Below are positions 46,521 through 58,430 of a DNA stretch of 64,000 nt, piece after piece. The notes beneath the pieces were generated by a model, which saw nothing but the letters and a program-made list of their open reading frames with translations, searched no databases and was not told where the DNA came from. The position numbers and the translations under genes were made by a program. Every line of letters starts with the position of its first letter. Position 1 is the stretch's first letter. The stretch comes from Hyposmocoma kahamanoa (taxonomy: Eukaryota; Arthropoda; Insecta; Lepidoptera; Cosmopterigidae). Where the stretch lies: the NCBI RefSeq assembly GCF_003589595.1, contig NW_020653726.1:20278387-20342386 (forward strand). Direction: 5' to 3'.

Positions 46521-47842
46521 TAATTTTGGAATCAGTGTCTAATATTTACAATGTCTAATATTTATTTATACAGTGTGTTTTTAAAATGCATTCTCGCCAT
46601 ATATTCTTTATTTAAGAAATTAATTAAAGATATTGAAAAAATATCAACTAAAAATATTGAAAAAATATTCTGTTCAATATTTTGCCTAATCGTATCTAGC
46701 AAAGTTTTGCAAAATTGCACAAAGTCGTATGCACCACGCAAGGGCAATGACTCCGCCACCCGCTTCACCGATATATGCATATACGTAATCTTTCTCGATC
46801 GCTTATTTACCTATTTTTTTGAGTATGACTATGTACTAGTATTGTTATAATTTACTGTTTATTTACATTAATTAGAAAAGTTGACTGAAAAAAGTTTTTT
46901 GCAACTTAGATTTGGTGCTTACCAACTTTAGGTTACATGAAAGTATTGTTAGAAGTACTTAGCTTCACACGTACGTAAGGACTGATCTACCGCACGCTCG
47001 ATACGACACTCCTCCGGCGTCGCTACCCGCACTCCACCAACAAATAGATCTAAAATGCGTTTCTAAAGTGCTTTAAGGTCATTGTTCAATTAAATAAAAA
47101 ATAGGAATTTACGAAATTTGTTTCCAATTTATTTTTTTAGTGATTTGGGCTCAGTTTTTGATAAAGAATGACGTCTGTAAATATAAAAGAATGCAAATCA
47201 ACACATTGTATATGTATATTCAATGAGAGTTTTAGAGGAATATAAAATTATATTTGACAATTATAAACAGCTTATCATCTACCTTTACACACACGCGCGA
47301 CAATGCACTGCATCGATACAAATGCGCGTTTGCATCGCTGTTAAAAATCACCGTGTGTAACCACTCTAACATTTGATATTTATCAAATATAATTTATTTG
47401 AGTAAGGAGAAGAATTCTGAAGAAATACGTAATCTGCCACGGGCCAAAGTATGTATAGCAAGAAATATTTATGATACAGTGAAACTTTACTAAGCGAGCA
47501 CATTATGTTAAGAATGGACGCTCGTAGACAGCTCAACTTGTCATCCTTAGCACACAAGGTCGCAAATAACAGGAAACCAAAGTATAAGTAGTATTTTTAC
47601 GACAAGCTATATTCAAGAACGAAGTACTAGAGCAAGAGTAAACTTTATTTTATTACCAGTATATAGAAAGGCAGGCTTCAGGGGTATTTCAAATGCTCAG
47701 TCGTAAAAATATGAAACGACATGCCTTCTACTTTATACCCGGTAATGTCCTAATTGTGATTGATTTCGGGACTTACTTTTGTAATCAAACTGGACGGAAA
47801 GTATATATACCTCTGGTATATACTTGAGTGTATAGTGTGTAA
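46521..47842. other. Unannotated region
   Basis: AT-rich; a 99-codon frame at 46551-46850 is low-complexity (Ile/Lys/Phe) and overlaps an equally long frame on the other strand, so it is not called. Confidence 0.35.
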
Positions 47843-47990
47843 TGATGCTATGCTGGTCTGCGACGCAGAGGTCCCGGGTTCGATTTCCGGGCCGTATATT
47901 TTTATGGCTTACATCTATTTATCTCGTGAGTTTGGGTGTAATTTGTGGCTGTCTATGTGTGTCCATGGCACCCGCGATACAGGGTGGCGA
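47843..47990 (+). repeat. SINE family S2, copy 2
   Basis: Head with B-box gggttcgatttccggg (about 47876-47891), then tgagtttgggtgtaatttgt and tgtccatggcacccgcgata. Confidence 0.8.
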
Positions 47991-48054
47991 CAGATAGTAA
48001 AGCAGTTTAAAGTGTCTATATTTAAATGAAGTTGTTCACAAATAGTACAACACA

Positions 48055-48335
48055 ATTAACCTGTCGTTCAAGACTTTTTTGACGTTATGACGACAGACTG
48101 TCGTGATGTCACGATAAAAACGAGACGACTTCAAAACTTCAAACGATTATGTCGTGCAAACGACAAATCTGCTGCCGTGAACCGATATATTGTCGTCACA
48201 ATCTAGTGGGAGCTGCTAGACAAGACAGTCGTTCAACGATAAAATAAACGTCCACGACACAGTCACAACAGATAGTCGTGATATGGGAACAGGCTAGACA
48301 CGACAGTCGTTCAACGATAAATAAAACGTTACGAG
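48055..48335. repeat. GTCGT/ACGAC-rich block with a 37-bp direct repeat
   Basis: Eleven GTCGT or ACGAC pentamers occur in about 270 bp. The segment at 48214-48250 (gctagacaagacagtcgttc, then aacgataaaataaacgt) is repeated at 48293-48329 with few changes, 79 bp apart. No ORF. Likely a small palindromic element. Confidence 0.6.
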
Positions 48336-48799
48336 GTAATGAGAACGCGGTCTCAAGTGTATTTTACTTAGACAGTTTTTTTTTCTTTAAATCAATAGAG
48401 TTAGGAAGCATTCCTCTAATATCAAGCCTATGATAAACTAATAACTTTTGCCTTAAGAACTCTCAATCCCAGCTATCTAGCTGTTTTTTTTACTTAGACT
48501 TAGGAGACTAGTAATTTTTTTATGAAACAAACGAGGAATAAAAATCCACCGGTATTTTTAGACGTCGTCTTTACAAAGTCACAAATTAATTTAAGGAGGA
48601 ACGTATAAACTTCTATAATAAGATTGTGGTTGATATTCAAAAACTTTATACAGCTTCTGCGTACTTGGATGACAAAAATCCTTGCTAGTGAACCGTTTAG
48701 CTCTTGTAGGTTATCTTGGTGTACCATATTTGGAGTAAATATTGTAAATGACAGATATGTACTTCGACTAAGTTCGTCCAGAGAAGTAAAAGAAAAGTT

Positions 48800-48935
48800 A
48801 TTACAGCACTTGTGTCATAGAAATCGAAAACAACGACGGCATCATATCACCCAGATCCGACACAATATAGACAAATTAGTTTTTCTACATTGGAGATGGC
48901 GATATAATGAAAACCGATATGCCAGCCACTCGACC
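48800..48935 (-). repeat. SINE family S3, copy 3, internally deleted
   Basis: The complement keeps ccggtatcggttttcat-like head, gtagaaaaactaatttgtct and gacacaagtgctgtaat, but the B-box segment is missing. Confidence 0.65.
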
Positions 48936-49550
48936 ACGGGTCGTCAAATTTTGTTGAATGAGGCCAGTAATGAGGTACCCCCTTTCCAATAAAAAATGAA
49001 TCACCTGAATCGGTTTAAAAAGTGTACGGAGTAAATCGAGTTGAACCTCCTCAAGGTTTAGATTTATTTTACTTTAACTTTAAACTATTCCGGTAATAAT
49101 CACACCGTGACGTGTGTTAGTGTACAGTGTACAACATTGTCAAGTACTTCGAGAGAGTATCAATGCTGTACTCAGGCTAGCTATCTATGATATGGCCCCT
49201 TATCTATCACAGGTTAGCCACAGCTGAATACAGTTAATTGCATTGTTAGTTTCAATAGATGTAATTGAACAGTGAGCAACTTGTGGCTGGGGGACACGAG
49301 TGGAACTTGAAGGTTAATACCTACACATACATTCACGCCTTTGGATTCCCATTGAGGTAGGAAGAGGCTTTATCACACCTCCGGTAAAATACTCACTTAA
49401 CTGCAAAAAATTGTGATCTCAAACCTTTTTTATAAAAAAAAAAAGGATTCAAAAGTTCGTTCGGAATTACATCTATTTGGCAAGTTCTGTTCTGTTTCAG
49501 AAATCGGTTACCGGAAAGTGCGTAAAACCAGTTTCATTCCCTGGTTAGCA
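48936..49550. other. Unannotated region
   Basis: No supported feature. Confidence 0.35.
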
Positions 49551-49684
49551 GCAGTAGAGCTCCTTGTGAAAGAGTTCGTTCAGGCCATGCCTATTTCTGC
49601 CGCTAAGCAGTAATGTTAGCACTACTGCGTTCCGGTTGAGAAGGGTAAGAGTGCCGGTGAAATGCACATGTGACTTGTCAATAT
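49551..49684 (+). repeat. Dispersed ~290-bp repeat, left-end fragment
   Basis: gcagtagagctccttgtgaa to atgtgacttgtca; the right half is absent. It is followed at about 49730-49810 by a fragment of repeat family E (cagtccaattgataacctcc). Confidence 0.85.
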
Positions 49685-49810
49685 TTTTCGTAATACTTGT
49701 CAATAGAATATCTTCTTCAAACTTAAACGGGACCAAAACTGTCGTACCCTCTTTCCAACAAAAAAAATAAATACAGTCCAATTGATAACCTCCTTTTTTT
49801 AAAGTCCGTT

Positions 49811-50188
49811 AAATACAGAGACGCATTATGCATTTCTTCATTGGCACAATGCGTATTGAAATAGTATAATATTTAATAGCTCTTCAATTAATGTGTGTCA
49901 GTAGCCCTAAGTACTAAATTTTTAAATTCATTTTCTGTAAATTTTACGAATAGTAAGTTAAGTCGCTGTATCACCGGTGATGTGATATATTATAGATCGC
50001 CACTTCGCACGATCTTGACAAACCTATCTTTGTTTTAATCTTATACGAGCATATTCCTCACAACAAACTTTAAAATTAATTAAGTCATTGAAAACACAGG
50101 TTACATACCTACTTGTTAGAAGTAATCTACAAAATTTTTTGCGAAATTGAGTTATTAACATGTTATTAAAAATGCGTAAGGTCCGCTA
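49811..50188. other. Unannotated region
   Basis: No supported feature. Confidence 0.35.
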
Positions 50189-50314
50189 GTTCGTTTCGTG
50201 GCTTAGTTGGCATAGCATCTGCCACATTTTGCTGGAAGACGTCGGTTCGAATCCGGCAGGATCGAAGCCATTTTTTCTTAGTGTTCGATCTTTGTATTAA
50301 TAATTATAACAAAC
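50189..50314 (+). repeat. tRNA-derived SINE, best-preserved copy
   Basis: The head has an A-box tggcttagttggcatagc and a B-box ggttcgaatccggc (about 50243-50257), then aggatcgaagccattttttc and the gttcgatctttgtattaata tail with an AT-rich 3' end. It could be mistaken for a tRNA gene, but the stem pairing is poor and the tail matches the SINE family. Confidence 0.82.
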
Positions 50315-50859
50315 TATTAGAATAATTTGTCTAAAATAAATAAATATCATGGTGGTTAAACTACTTGTGTGTGGGTGAAGTGCAGCATTTAGGGTTAGTT
50401 TCAAATATTCGCCTTCAAAATGCTGAAATATTATTTCATCTCATTCATCTGTCTAATTTGTTGAAATTTAATATTAATATTAGTTTTCATATCCCCATGT
50501 ACTCTTCTTCGTAGCCTTTATAAATATACATTTTGACTTTGATTTTGTGGTGGACTTACGGTCCCGAGGTAGGTAAAAGGTTCTGTAGCTCCAAGAAGAA
50601 AGAGAAGAAAGAAGAACGCGATATAGTTCCACTCTCTTCGATTAAGTATATTGTTCTTTTACAATCACACAACAGAAATAGTTCACAGCAATAGAGACGA
50701 TAGATTACACCACAGATCACATAAGATTACACACACAAAGAAGTAGAAGATGAAGGCGAAGAAATTAGGAAAATAGCACAGCGATAGAAATAGGCAAAAC
50801 AACTAATTTACAGAGCAATTGACAAAAGCCTCTCAGCATGACAGCGTATCTCTCTCCTA

Positions 50860-51042
50860 GTGTCGTATTCCAGAACTGTACTCAATGCTCAAGTCAGGAT
50901 TTGAGCAGACTTGAGTATGATTTCAAGCGCTGGAAATACGACCCTAATTTGCAAGGACTTGAGTGTGATTTCTAGTGCTTTGAATCATACTCAAGTCCTG
51001 ACTTTACTACTTGACATTAAGTAGACTTCTAGAATACGACCC
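50860..51042. mobile_element. 183-bp palindromic MITE
   Basis: Left end gtgtcgtattccagaa and right end ttctagaatacgaccc are inverted repeats, and the internal sequence is also largely self-complementary (ctcaagtcaggatttgag against ctcaagtcctgac). Only TA or TTA-like flanks are seen, so the superfamily is not assigned. Confidence 0.7.
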
Positions 51043-51479
51043 TTAGTGAAGGTACGTGTAGATGCTAACCAATCGCACCTCGCGTCAGTGCGTGTGCGCT
51101 GCCGTGTTCATGTCAGCGAGACATTTAGTCATTACGATTTTTACTCACGACTGCGTTACGATATTACAGTTTGGTAAGTTAATATGATTACATTTTACTT
51201 AGTTACTTATTTTAGTTTGAAAGTTACGTAATATAATAGTTACTTAATAATAGTTCATGTATAAGAAATCAAGTAAATAATACCAACGTTATATAAATGC
51301 AATATGCAGGCTGTATATTTGAAAGTGAAACATACTTATAGAGTGCGTTATATCCTTGTTTGTGAACCCAAAGAAATAATAAACTAATGAACTTAAACTT
51401 TATAAAAATATAATATATATTTTTTTAATAACTACTACTTGTAAATAACATTAGTTATCGAAATCTATGCACATCACTA
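51043..51479. other. Unannotated region with a possible non-coding exon
   Basis: Bases about 51060-51172 are CG-richer and end in cagtttg|gtaagtt, a good donor. No downstream acceptor or ORF could be linked, so no gene is called. Confidence 0.25.
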
Positions 51480-51599
51480 TTATTGCTCCGACGCAGCGGC
51501 GAAAGGTGGCATGACTTTCTTCTCTGTCACGGCGGCGAAAAACAAGCTCAGGTCGGGGTGGGGGCGCGGTTTGCAGAGACGGTGCACGCGAGACCTTAG

Positions 51600-51805
51600 T
51601 CTATCGAACACTCGTAAATTATTTGTACTTCCGCTCGCCCGGTCGCTGCAAAATTGATATTTATTCCAACCTCGAACTGACTGAGATAGTGCGACTTTAC
51701 GCAATAAGTGGTAATGGTGTAAGGCAAGCTATTGAAATGTTAGGAGAAATGTTCCCAAATCGAAGTTTACGCGGAGGAGGTGAACAGTGTCGAAGTGTTG
51801 CGTGA
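51600..51805 (+). pseudogene. DUF4817-like helix-turn-helix fragment
   Basis: An open frame from 51623 includes YSNLELTEIVRLYAISGNGV then RQAIEMLGEMFPNRSLRG. The pattern (Tyr-start, E-x-x-x-ML/IV-x-x-Y, NG-x-x-x-A, FPNR) is that of the small DUF4817 helix-turn-helix domain, found in many arthropods in repeated, transposon-linked copies. No full-length partner ORF is present. It sits in a GC-rich 300-bp block. DNA binding is inferred from the fold only. Confidence 0.5.
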
Positions 51806-52656
51806 GGGGATTGTCTCAGCATTTTATACTGTGAGACAAAATGTGTTCGTGTTGATCAATTTAACAAAATTTACCACGCCGTGCTAGACTACGCATTGTG
51901 CAAAACGGTGGACATTTTGAACACTTGCACCGTACCACGTATGTGTAAATAAACTGTAAATAACTAAAAAATTAATCATCGTAAATAACTTGATTTCACA
52001 TTTTTAACTACGCCAAAATCACCAATTCTTATTAAATGTTAACTAGTCACTAAATCATAAACTTATCTTTTTTAGTACGTAAAACATTTCGATCATAGTT
52101 CAAGTAAAAAATTATCAACATAAGCTAAAGCGAATTATTTTGATAACAGCTTTTTCCATCATAACATAAATGAGTAGGTGAGTAACTTAGTTTTTATTTT
52201 CTAGAGAAAAGAGGTGCTTTTAGTCGGAAGGGAGATGTGAAATCATTGTTATTGTTGCTATCTCACTCGGCGATCGCTTGGTAGTATTCCCATTGCACTC
52301 GAAATCAAGCGTAAAGGGAATCGGTTTATTCCTATGTACACTCCAAAACACATTTGTTGATTTATTTTTTGTTCTATCCTATATCCTAATTTTATTTTAA
52401 TCTATGTTAAGTTGTAACATGATTTACTATGACATGTATGAATATGTCTCACTTTCAAATATGCAGCCTGTATATAAATATAAACTTAGTTTTAAGATTA
52501 CTATAATAATTAAAAGTATTTATGTGGTTACTAGTGGAGCAGGTACGCCACAATTTATTACACCAAAACATATTCACAAACATTATTTTAATTTACAGTT
52601 ACACTTATATGTTTAAATCCGCACGTGCACGTAAGTGCATCTAAATAATAATAAAT
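51806..52656. other. Unannotated region
   Basis: AT-rich; no supported feature. Confidence 0.35.
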
Positions 52657-52722
52657 AATAGTGCATCTAAAGTAACCTATTCAATATGTAAATATTGAAT
52701 AGGTTACTTTAGATGCACTATT
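52657..52722. repeat. Perfect 31-bp inverted repeat, 4-nt spacer
   Basis: Arms 52657-52687 and 52692-52722 are fully complementary around gtaa. A diverged third copy of part of the arm (gtgcatctaaataata) lies just left at 52636-52651. Confidence 0.9.
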
Positions 52723-53660
52723 CGCATTTATTATTTTAATGATCAATTTCCCTCCTAGTCGTTTATTAGGTCTTTCATTACAAATAATCTCAAGATTTAG
52801 CACTTCTCGTTGGTTCTGACTGAAAACCAGCTTAGGGAACTTAGCATATGCTGAGTCAGCGCCATTTCACCACTATGACAAAAACGTTTTATTTTTCCTC
52901 TTCTATTCAATCTGTATTTGTGTCATACTATTGAATAAAGTGTTTATCTATACAAACATCGCGACATTGAGTAAACTTAAAAATAATATGTAAGCTATTT
53001 TTTGTGGACGTTACCGTCTCACATGATGAAGGTCTGCACTGTCTCATCTGGAGTACGAAATCATCGACATGTAAGATGTGGCCTTCTCTGAAATAATCCC
53101 AATAGTTATGTCCGCAAAGGACTTGGGGTAGTTGGATTTCAAATACAGAAAGCGGTCCTTCTCGATACGACTCGTATTGTTCGCCGGTTCTTGAATCCCT
53201 GACTCCGGTCAATTGTGCCGTTGTCGAGGAATACCGCCTGCCTCATTTAAAAATACAATATCACGGGAGAGGCGAGATTCTAAAATAGATATCCAAAGTT
53301 ATAATAACAATTATATTTTCACCTCACTAGCTCGGTAAGGCTTTCCTTCTCATTAGAAATCTGCGCACAAAGCATGGAAAAGGTTTTTGAAATTCAAACT
53401 TGACGATGGAGAGAAAAAAAAACATAACACGTTCGNNNNNNNNNNAAAAGAAGAAATTTAAGTAAAATAAACAAAACAAGAAGTAAAAAAGAATGAGTCT
53501 GCAGCTCGTGAAACTTATACATTTAGTCATAACTGTATGGGCAATAAAAAGGATAAAAAGTAAAAAGTGTAAGTGATAGATGTAATTGTGTGTTTGTGTA
53601 TATTTTTGTGTAAAGTACGTGTGTTCTTGCGTATAAACTTTATAGTTTTTTTATTTTTTC
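52723..53660. other. Unannotated region with a 10-N gap
   Basis: Undetermined bases at 53436-53445. A 94-codon open frame on the minus strand (52928-53212) is unrecognised; see findings. Confidence 0.4.
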
Positions 53661-53883
53661 TTATAATATCAAGTGAGGGAACAAAAAAGTCGTGCCTCTG
53701 GTGGTAAGCGTCCATAACAGTTGCAGTGCCGCTCAGAGCTTTAAACCACAAAGATCTGAGGGCACTGACACTGCGCCCGTCACTCTAAGACATAAGTTAA
53801 CACGTCCTATGTGTCTATAATTTCACCAGCACCCTTCGAAATCGGAACTTAATAATGTTCACATTACTGCTTGGTGGCAGATT
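53661..53883 (-). repeat. Dispersed ~290-bp repeat
   Basis: Minus-strand copy missing its left end; ends at ctgccaccaagcagtaatgt on the complement. Confidence 0.85.
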
Positions 53884-54084
53884 GAGATTAAAAGGAGAGC
53901 TAGTAGTGCATTAGTTAGGTTATTGGGAACTGGAGAGATGCCGTTTTTCGGCGTCGTGAGCATGCCGTACAACACCGCCACCAAAGAGGGATTTGGTAGT
54001 GGACTTTAGCATCGAAAATACTGATCTGGAAAATAGGGAGGGTTACTTCATGTGCACCCGGGGCGGCTCACCCGAGGCATTAGC

Positions 54085-54245
54085 CTCTTGAGAACCAGAT
54101 GAAGTCAGTGAAAACAAAACCTAAAGTTAGAAGGTTCCTGTGTGCGTACAGGTTAGGCCCTTCTTCGTATACCTTAAGGGTTCGTATGGAGAGTTACTAT
54201 ATTCAAAACTAATGTAGAATGATATGGGGCTGCTACTAAAATTAT
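54085..54245. repeat. Low-copy repeat shared with 7868-8040
   Basis: Shares gaaccagatgaagtcagtga, tacaggttaggccc and gatatggggctg-type blocks with the earlier segment. Class unknown. Confidence 0.4.
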
Positions 54246-54270
54246 TTACATTAAGGAGGAAGATAAACTA

Positions 54271-54880
54271 TCCGCTCACGCGATGCGCTCCTCCTACCGC
54301 AAAATGGCGGCTATTTGGTTTCGCAAATTAGTATAGCATTCAGTTTAAATACAAGTTTTAAAAAATAAAAATTATTTTTCTGCATTGCTAAATAAATACC
54401 CTCCGTACTACCAACAAAAACATCTCAAATAAAGTGCAGTAATACACCGCAAATCCTGCACTTAAAAAGCACTATTGAAATTTTTGGTGTACTTGGATAA
54501 ATATGATAATATTCCGTTTGAGTGGTTCTAACGTTTACCATGAAATTACTCCTTAAAGTATAGTTTATAAACATTTATATTAAGGGTAAACTCAAAAAAC
54601 GCTACTTACGGTGTGTTTTCAATAAATAAACACCGAAATCACCAGCCCAAACAATAACACACACGATTGTCGTGACGTATTTTTGAAGTTGTATATTTTT
54701 TTTAAATGACAGACCCAGGCATTAAAAACTTTATGGTTTGCTACAGTAGTTACCGAAGTAGCAATTAATATTAGTTCTTTTACCTGTTATAACTTCGATA
54801 TCCGATAAATCGGTATAAAATCATCACCGGCACCTCTAGGTGTGGTATGCGTCTACGACTGCATGTATCGCGTGAGCGGT
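54271..54880 (-). mobile_element. TA-flanked MITE, copy 5
   Basis: 610 bp, left end tccgctcacgcgat, right end atcgcgtgagcggt, TA at both borders. Confidence 0.92.
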
Positions 54881-54882
54881 TA

Positions 54883-55878
54883 TATGAATTATTTCTTATT
54901 AGTTTTCTTTCTTCGTTTTCTAGTATGATGAACGTAGCGGATTTATCCGGCTATAGCGTAATATCTCCTGCGCAATATTGTTCCAGAGTCGATTTCCATC
55001 GGATTGTGATTAATTAAGGATTGTACGAGCGCGATCGGCGGAGTCGACAATCGATAACTTTGTAATGGTGTGAGGCATTACATTAAAGCGGAATTTTACC
55101 GAAAATTTATTAAAAAAAACTGTTACTGATATTTAAAGTTTACGCGGGGAGAAAAATATTTGCATGACTTACATTTATTTTTAGCGAGTGGATTGTGCAC
55201 CCAAAAACAAAATGCCTGACAAATTTGTTAGATATTATTGCAACACTGGACATGGGATCAGAAGCGCTTTAGCAGCTGCAGTTATCGTTTTATTATTATA
55301 TTATGTTTTTTTTTTGTGAATGATTTTTTGGTTTTATAAAAATCCGCTAGATGTCATTGACCCATTTTTGTTACATTTTAAGAAATAAAAATACTTCGTC
55401 TGATTTTTGACTGCTTAAGTGCCATAGTTTAATGTAAATTACTGGTGTAATACTTTTTGTATTGCACTTTGACAAATAAAATTACGTGGAATCTATGCAC
55501 TTATTGATATGGAAACATTGTTGCAATAACAAAGTCGGCTTACAATAAAAATGTTGCTACAAGAACTAAATACCTTTGTCGTCCATTGAAGGTTTCTTTT
55601 TTATGCAATAAATTTTTTTTCACTATGTGAAGTGTTTTTTCTTTCTCGTTCGAATATTCAGCCATGCGCATTGGGTTGTTATTCACGTTGACGGGGTAAT
55701 TTAGAGTTCTTAAGGTCAGGCCTAGCTAAACTGCGAGTAAACTGACCCATTCTACGCAGTCTTCTCCAAGTACCGTTTTCCATTACACGACATTTAGGAC
55801 TGATTAAGGACGTTCGCTTTAACGCAAACAATTTTGAGAGGAAAATAATTATTATCAAGTTTTTGAGTAATTTTTTTA
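54883..55878. other. Unannotated region
   Basis: AT-rich; no supported feature. Confidence 0.35.
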
Positions 55879-55965
55879 GGTTTGTTACACATAGGAAATG
55901 AAAGAATTTTTTTCGGATCTGAATCGCGTACATTTATTTTTTCCAAACTAACCAACTGTAACGGA
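55879..55965 (+). repeat. Repeat family F, left-end fragment
   Basis: gtttgttacacataggaaat followed by ttcggatctgaatcgcgtac, as at 43280-43340. Confidence 0.6.
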
Positions 55966-56139
55966 ACGTTATAACGTTGTTAAATACATTTTAGAATAAA
56001 TCGTTTTTCAAATTTAACACTTAAAAATTTAACACAAATATTATCTTCAACATACATAATAATTGATTATAAAATATTAAAACTATGATTTGCCATAGAC
56101 AAAATTGGTTAAATCTATGGCAGTTGTTGCATTTTCGAA

Positions 56140-56290
56140 TGATGTTTGTTGAGACGCAGAGAGGGGAGGCGCGGGAAGCGCCGAAACTGGCGCCGGCGCG
56201 GCGGTGGCGATCGAGCTCTTCAGTCAGTTGGCGTCAGAACGTCTTCAGAGCTTGTCCACGCTCGGCTTGGCCGCGCTCACGATATAAAAA
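56140..56290. other. Isolated GC-rich block
   Basis: About 65-70 per cent GC (ggcgcgggaagcgccgaaac, gcggtggcgatcgagctctt) in AT-rich DNA. The 93-codon frame across it is compositionally odd and unrecognised. Possibly a fragment of a GC-rich mobile element. Confidence 0.35.
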
Positions 56291-56872
56291 ACCGTTAACG
56301 TATTTTGTAAAGTGCAAAATTTTATTGCAAATCAAAGATTATTACTTCCCAATCACATTAAACTAAAAATCTTTAGGGTAAGTTGAATGACACACAAAAC
56401 ACTTGTAACGCTTTTATTTGCTAATTTCATGTTTTGCATTGTACCAAATTGTACTATGTCGTTGTTGCAGCTCTTTCTACGATTATATAGATATGTACAA
56501 CGTAAATTTGAACCATAGTATCATTAACTTTGAGAAATTTTAAAGATTGCATCATCAACATTTCAAATTGTAACGATCAAATTTAATTGTATTTTTTCAC
56601 CAGACGTTTTCTTTGGCTTATTTAGTTTTATATTCTATTTTCCAATAATAAGTAAACGTGTCAGCCTTGAGCCTTATTACCTAAATTCTTTTTTTTATAT
56701 ATGTATTTTTACACATTTTAAACTGCAACTCCGTTCTGGTCGCGCCGCCGGCAATTGCTACTACGTAGGTGCTTCCCTAATTCTCTTTTGCTGTTGGTGA
56801 GCTTTCAGGTCGGAGCCAAAAGTACTGTTACTACGAGTTGGTTGTCCGTTGCAGGAGTTACCTTCAGATTAT

Positions 56873-57484
56873 GAAATGAAATGAATGAAATGAAATGAAA
56901 TCTTTTATTTCAGGCAATGAAATGCCCATAGACAAAGTGTTAGTAAACAATTAAAACTTAGACTATTGTTAGTACATACAGCACAAATTAACCTAACCTT
57001 ATTTTATATACAAAAGAACCGATTTGATTTGCCCAATCCAATACTATAGGATTGGGCAATCAAATCTGCCTGCAATCGTTTTCAGGATGCTGTTGGGACT
57101 CTTTCTGACACGAGTCAAGAGGTAGACGATCTTTTTCCTCATCAGTGCATGAAAGCCATCTGTGTGCGCCTCGACAAACATGCCTGACGCACTGCACCAT
57201 CATGGCAGCCCCAACAGCATCCTGAACGCGTTGTTGTACTGTACACGTAGGGCCTTATATGCTTACTTTGTGTACTTGACCCACAGGCCGCTCGTGTAAA
57301 AAGATTGGCTGTATGCCTTAAATAACACGATTTTTACGTCGTCTGAGCATCTTGCGAACCTGCGGGCCAGCATATTACAATGCACAGACAACGCCCTACG
57401 CTCTCTCTCTATATCCTGGTCATCACACAGGTCATCCGTCAGTATGTGACCAAGATACTTCACCCTTTGCACATTTCTAAGCAT
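56873..57484 (-). mobile_element. LINE ORF2 3' part with pentamer tail
   Basis: On the minus strand the frame reads VQRVKYLGHILTDDLCDDQD, then IERERRALSVHCNMLARRFA and VLFKAYSQSFYTSGLW. After a shift it continues as VQYNNAFRMLLGLP, stop, SASGMFVEAHTDGFHALMRK. This KYLGHxxxDD / IxRE / LFKAYxxxFYTxxLW pattern is the region following the RT palm. A 3' UTR leads to aaataaaaga and a (TTTCA)n tail at 56873-56912. The 5' side is cut at about 57484. Confidence 0.85.
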
Positions 57485-58221
57485 TTATTTGCGATTAAAC
57501 TACCTTCGGGTTGGAAAACTACTTTCTGGTTGGAAAGCTACCTTTGCTGAGCTTCCTTCGGGTTCATACACCTGGAACTTGACTACGTCCGGACTAGAAC
57601 GAAGCTTTTCCGCTAAACGGCTACCAATTGCTGCTCGTGCTGTGGCTCGAAAGCGGAAAACCTAAAGTCTTAAGGTACGTTACCACGACCCATAATAAAT
57701 TTATGCACCTTTTTTAAATTTAAATTTTAAATTGTAAATTATTATTTTTTTTAATTATTTTTATTTCAATTTTTGGATTTCTTTGGTTTCATTTTTTACC
57801 CTCACAGGGAAAATAAAACGAGGGAATCGAACCCGGTACACAACGTTTCGGGCCCTTTAAGGGTCCTACGGTCATGGCTGACTTAAAGCGTTTTGATTTA
57901 ACAGCGCTCATATGATTTCTCAAGGCCTAATCTATACCCTGACATTATAAACTTAGGTTTGTTATGTTTAGGTTTTGTAGGTGTTTTTGGATGAGATATT
58001 AAAACTAAAATACACCGTAAGTTTTTTTTAAATTATTTTGACATAACGCCGTACATTGCAATAAATAACACATGAGTAATTTCTTTATTTTGTGGTAATA
58101 CAGTCTTTTGGTTTGGTGCGCGAAATACAGAACAGTATTGCGGGGCACCTGAGATAACGAAAACTCTCAGATTGCGCAAATGTCTCTGGAATGGGGGTCT
58201 ACTAAAATTAGTCGATGCTCA
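57485..58221. other. Unannotated region
   Basis: Bases 57848-57890 carry a fragment of repeat family F (cgtttcgggccctttaaggg). Otherwise nothing recognised. Confidence 0.4.
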
Positions 58222-58430
58222 AATTTTGACAATATAATCTCAGTACAGAATACTAAAAAACCGACCTCAAAAGTCATTCATCCCCTAGTTAGCTACCCTT
58301 AGAGGTGGAAACTTTTCTAAAAAAAAAGAATCATCAAATTCGGTTCACAAATCCCAGAGTTATCGCGTAGCATAATTATAATTAACGCAGTCCAATTGAG
58401 AACCTCCGCCTTTTTTTAATTCTATCGTTT
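58222..58430 (-). repeat. Repeat family E, copy 3
   Basis: The complement carries ttgagaggttctcaattgga-like start, gttatcgcgta region and ttaggtcggtttttt; matches copies at 17605 and 25286. Confidence 0.65.

Noticed and set aside
46551..46850. 99-codon open frame
   Set aside because: Low-complexity Ile/Lys/Phe composition expected by chance from AT-rich DNA.
50189..50275. tRNA gene on the plus strand
   Set aside because: Looks tRNA-like with a good B-box but continues into the family tail, so it is a SINE.
52657..52722. microRNA precursor
   Set aside because: The stem is perfect with a 4-nt loop, unlike animal pre-miRNAs, which have mismatches and larger loops.
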